Source: Venturia oleaginea (lineage: Eukaryota; Ascomycota; Dothideomycetes; Venturiales; Venturiaceae). From it: a DNA stretch of 64,000 nt. Shown here one piece after another: positions 63,979-64,000 of this stretch. Each line of letters starts with the position of its first letter. Position 1 is the first letter of the stretch. The DNA is taken from NCBI GenBank assembly GCA_013176395.1, contig JABMLP010000021.1, positions 186,001 through 250,000 on the forward strand, written 5' to 3'. Under the pieces are notes generated by a model. The model made no database searches and was not told where the DNA came from. It saw nothing but the letters and a program-made list of their open reading frames with translations. The position numbers and the translations under genes are program-made.

Positions 63979-64000
63979 GAGTTTCCAGGGCGGAGGGAGA

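Overview
The window comes from the nuclear genome of a filamentous ascomycete (Pezizomycotina). The basis is short 47-65 nt GT-AG introns with CTAAC-like branch points, gene families restricted to filamentous fungi (DUF2011, YME2, TDA3, CYC2, Apc15 in fungal form), hybrid histidine kinase and GH7 cellulase genes, and fungal transposons (a Ty3 chromovirus, a Tad-like LINE, a Fot1/pogo element). A lower rank than that cannot be read safely from the sequence.

Layout. 1-6 kb: 3' end of glutamate synthase, a possible small secreted protein, an F-box-like/C2H2 gene and a frame-broken hypothetical gene. 6.4-18.2 kb: a gene-poor, transposon-rich island with a solo LTR (TSD TTGAG), a three-exon gene for an 8-cysteine secreted mini-protein, a complete 6,095-bp LTR retrotransposon (identical 288-bp LTRs, TSD ATTGG), decayed sequence, and a second cysteine-rich secreted candidate. 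19-35 kb: mostly housekeeping genes, namely APC/C subunit Apc15, mitochondrial YME2, a broken HsbA-like gene, ER glucosidase I (GH63), a cytochrome b2-type lactate dehydrogenase, a CoA-diphosphatase-like Nudix protein and the vacuolar polyphosphate polymerase VTC4. 35-39.4 kb: an 11-exon hybrid histidine kinase. 40-43.4 kb: a second decayed island with a LINE fragment interrupted by a 171-bp MITE, and a broken gene. 43.6-64 kb: DUF2011 protein, an unknown gene with an intron flanked by direct repeats, a YCII-domain protein, a dead FAD monooxygenase, TDA3-like oxidoreductase, a Werner-type exonuclease, a secreted GH7 cellulase, CYC2, a Fot1-type transposon with a single stop, and gamma-tubulin complex protein 2.

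The functional genes do not form a cluster; each serves its own pathway (nitrogen assimilation, mitosis, mitochondrial upkeep, N-glycan trimming, lactate oxidation, phosphate storage, signalling, cellulose breakdown). The most distinctive material is in the first island: two short cysteine-rich secreted proteins hidden by introns, and a chromovirus with the marks of Tf1-type self-priming and a -1 gag-pol frameshift. Several genes carry what looks like a single-nucleotide frame break, which may be assembly error or real decay.
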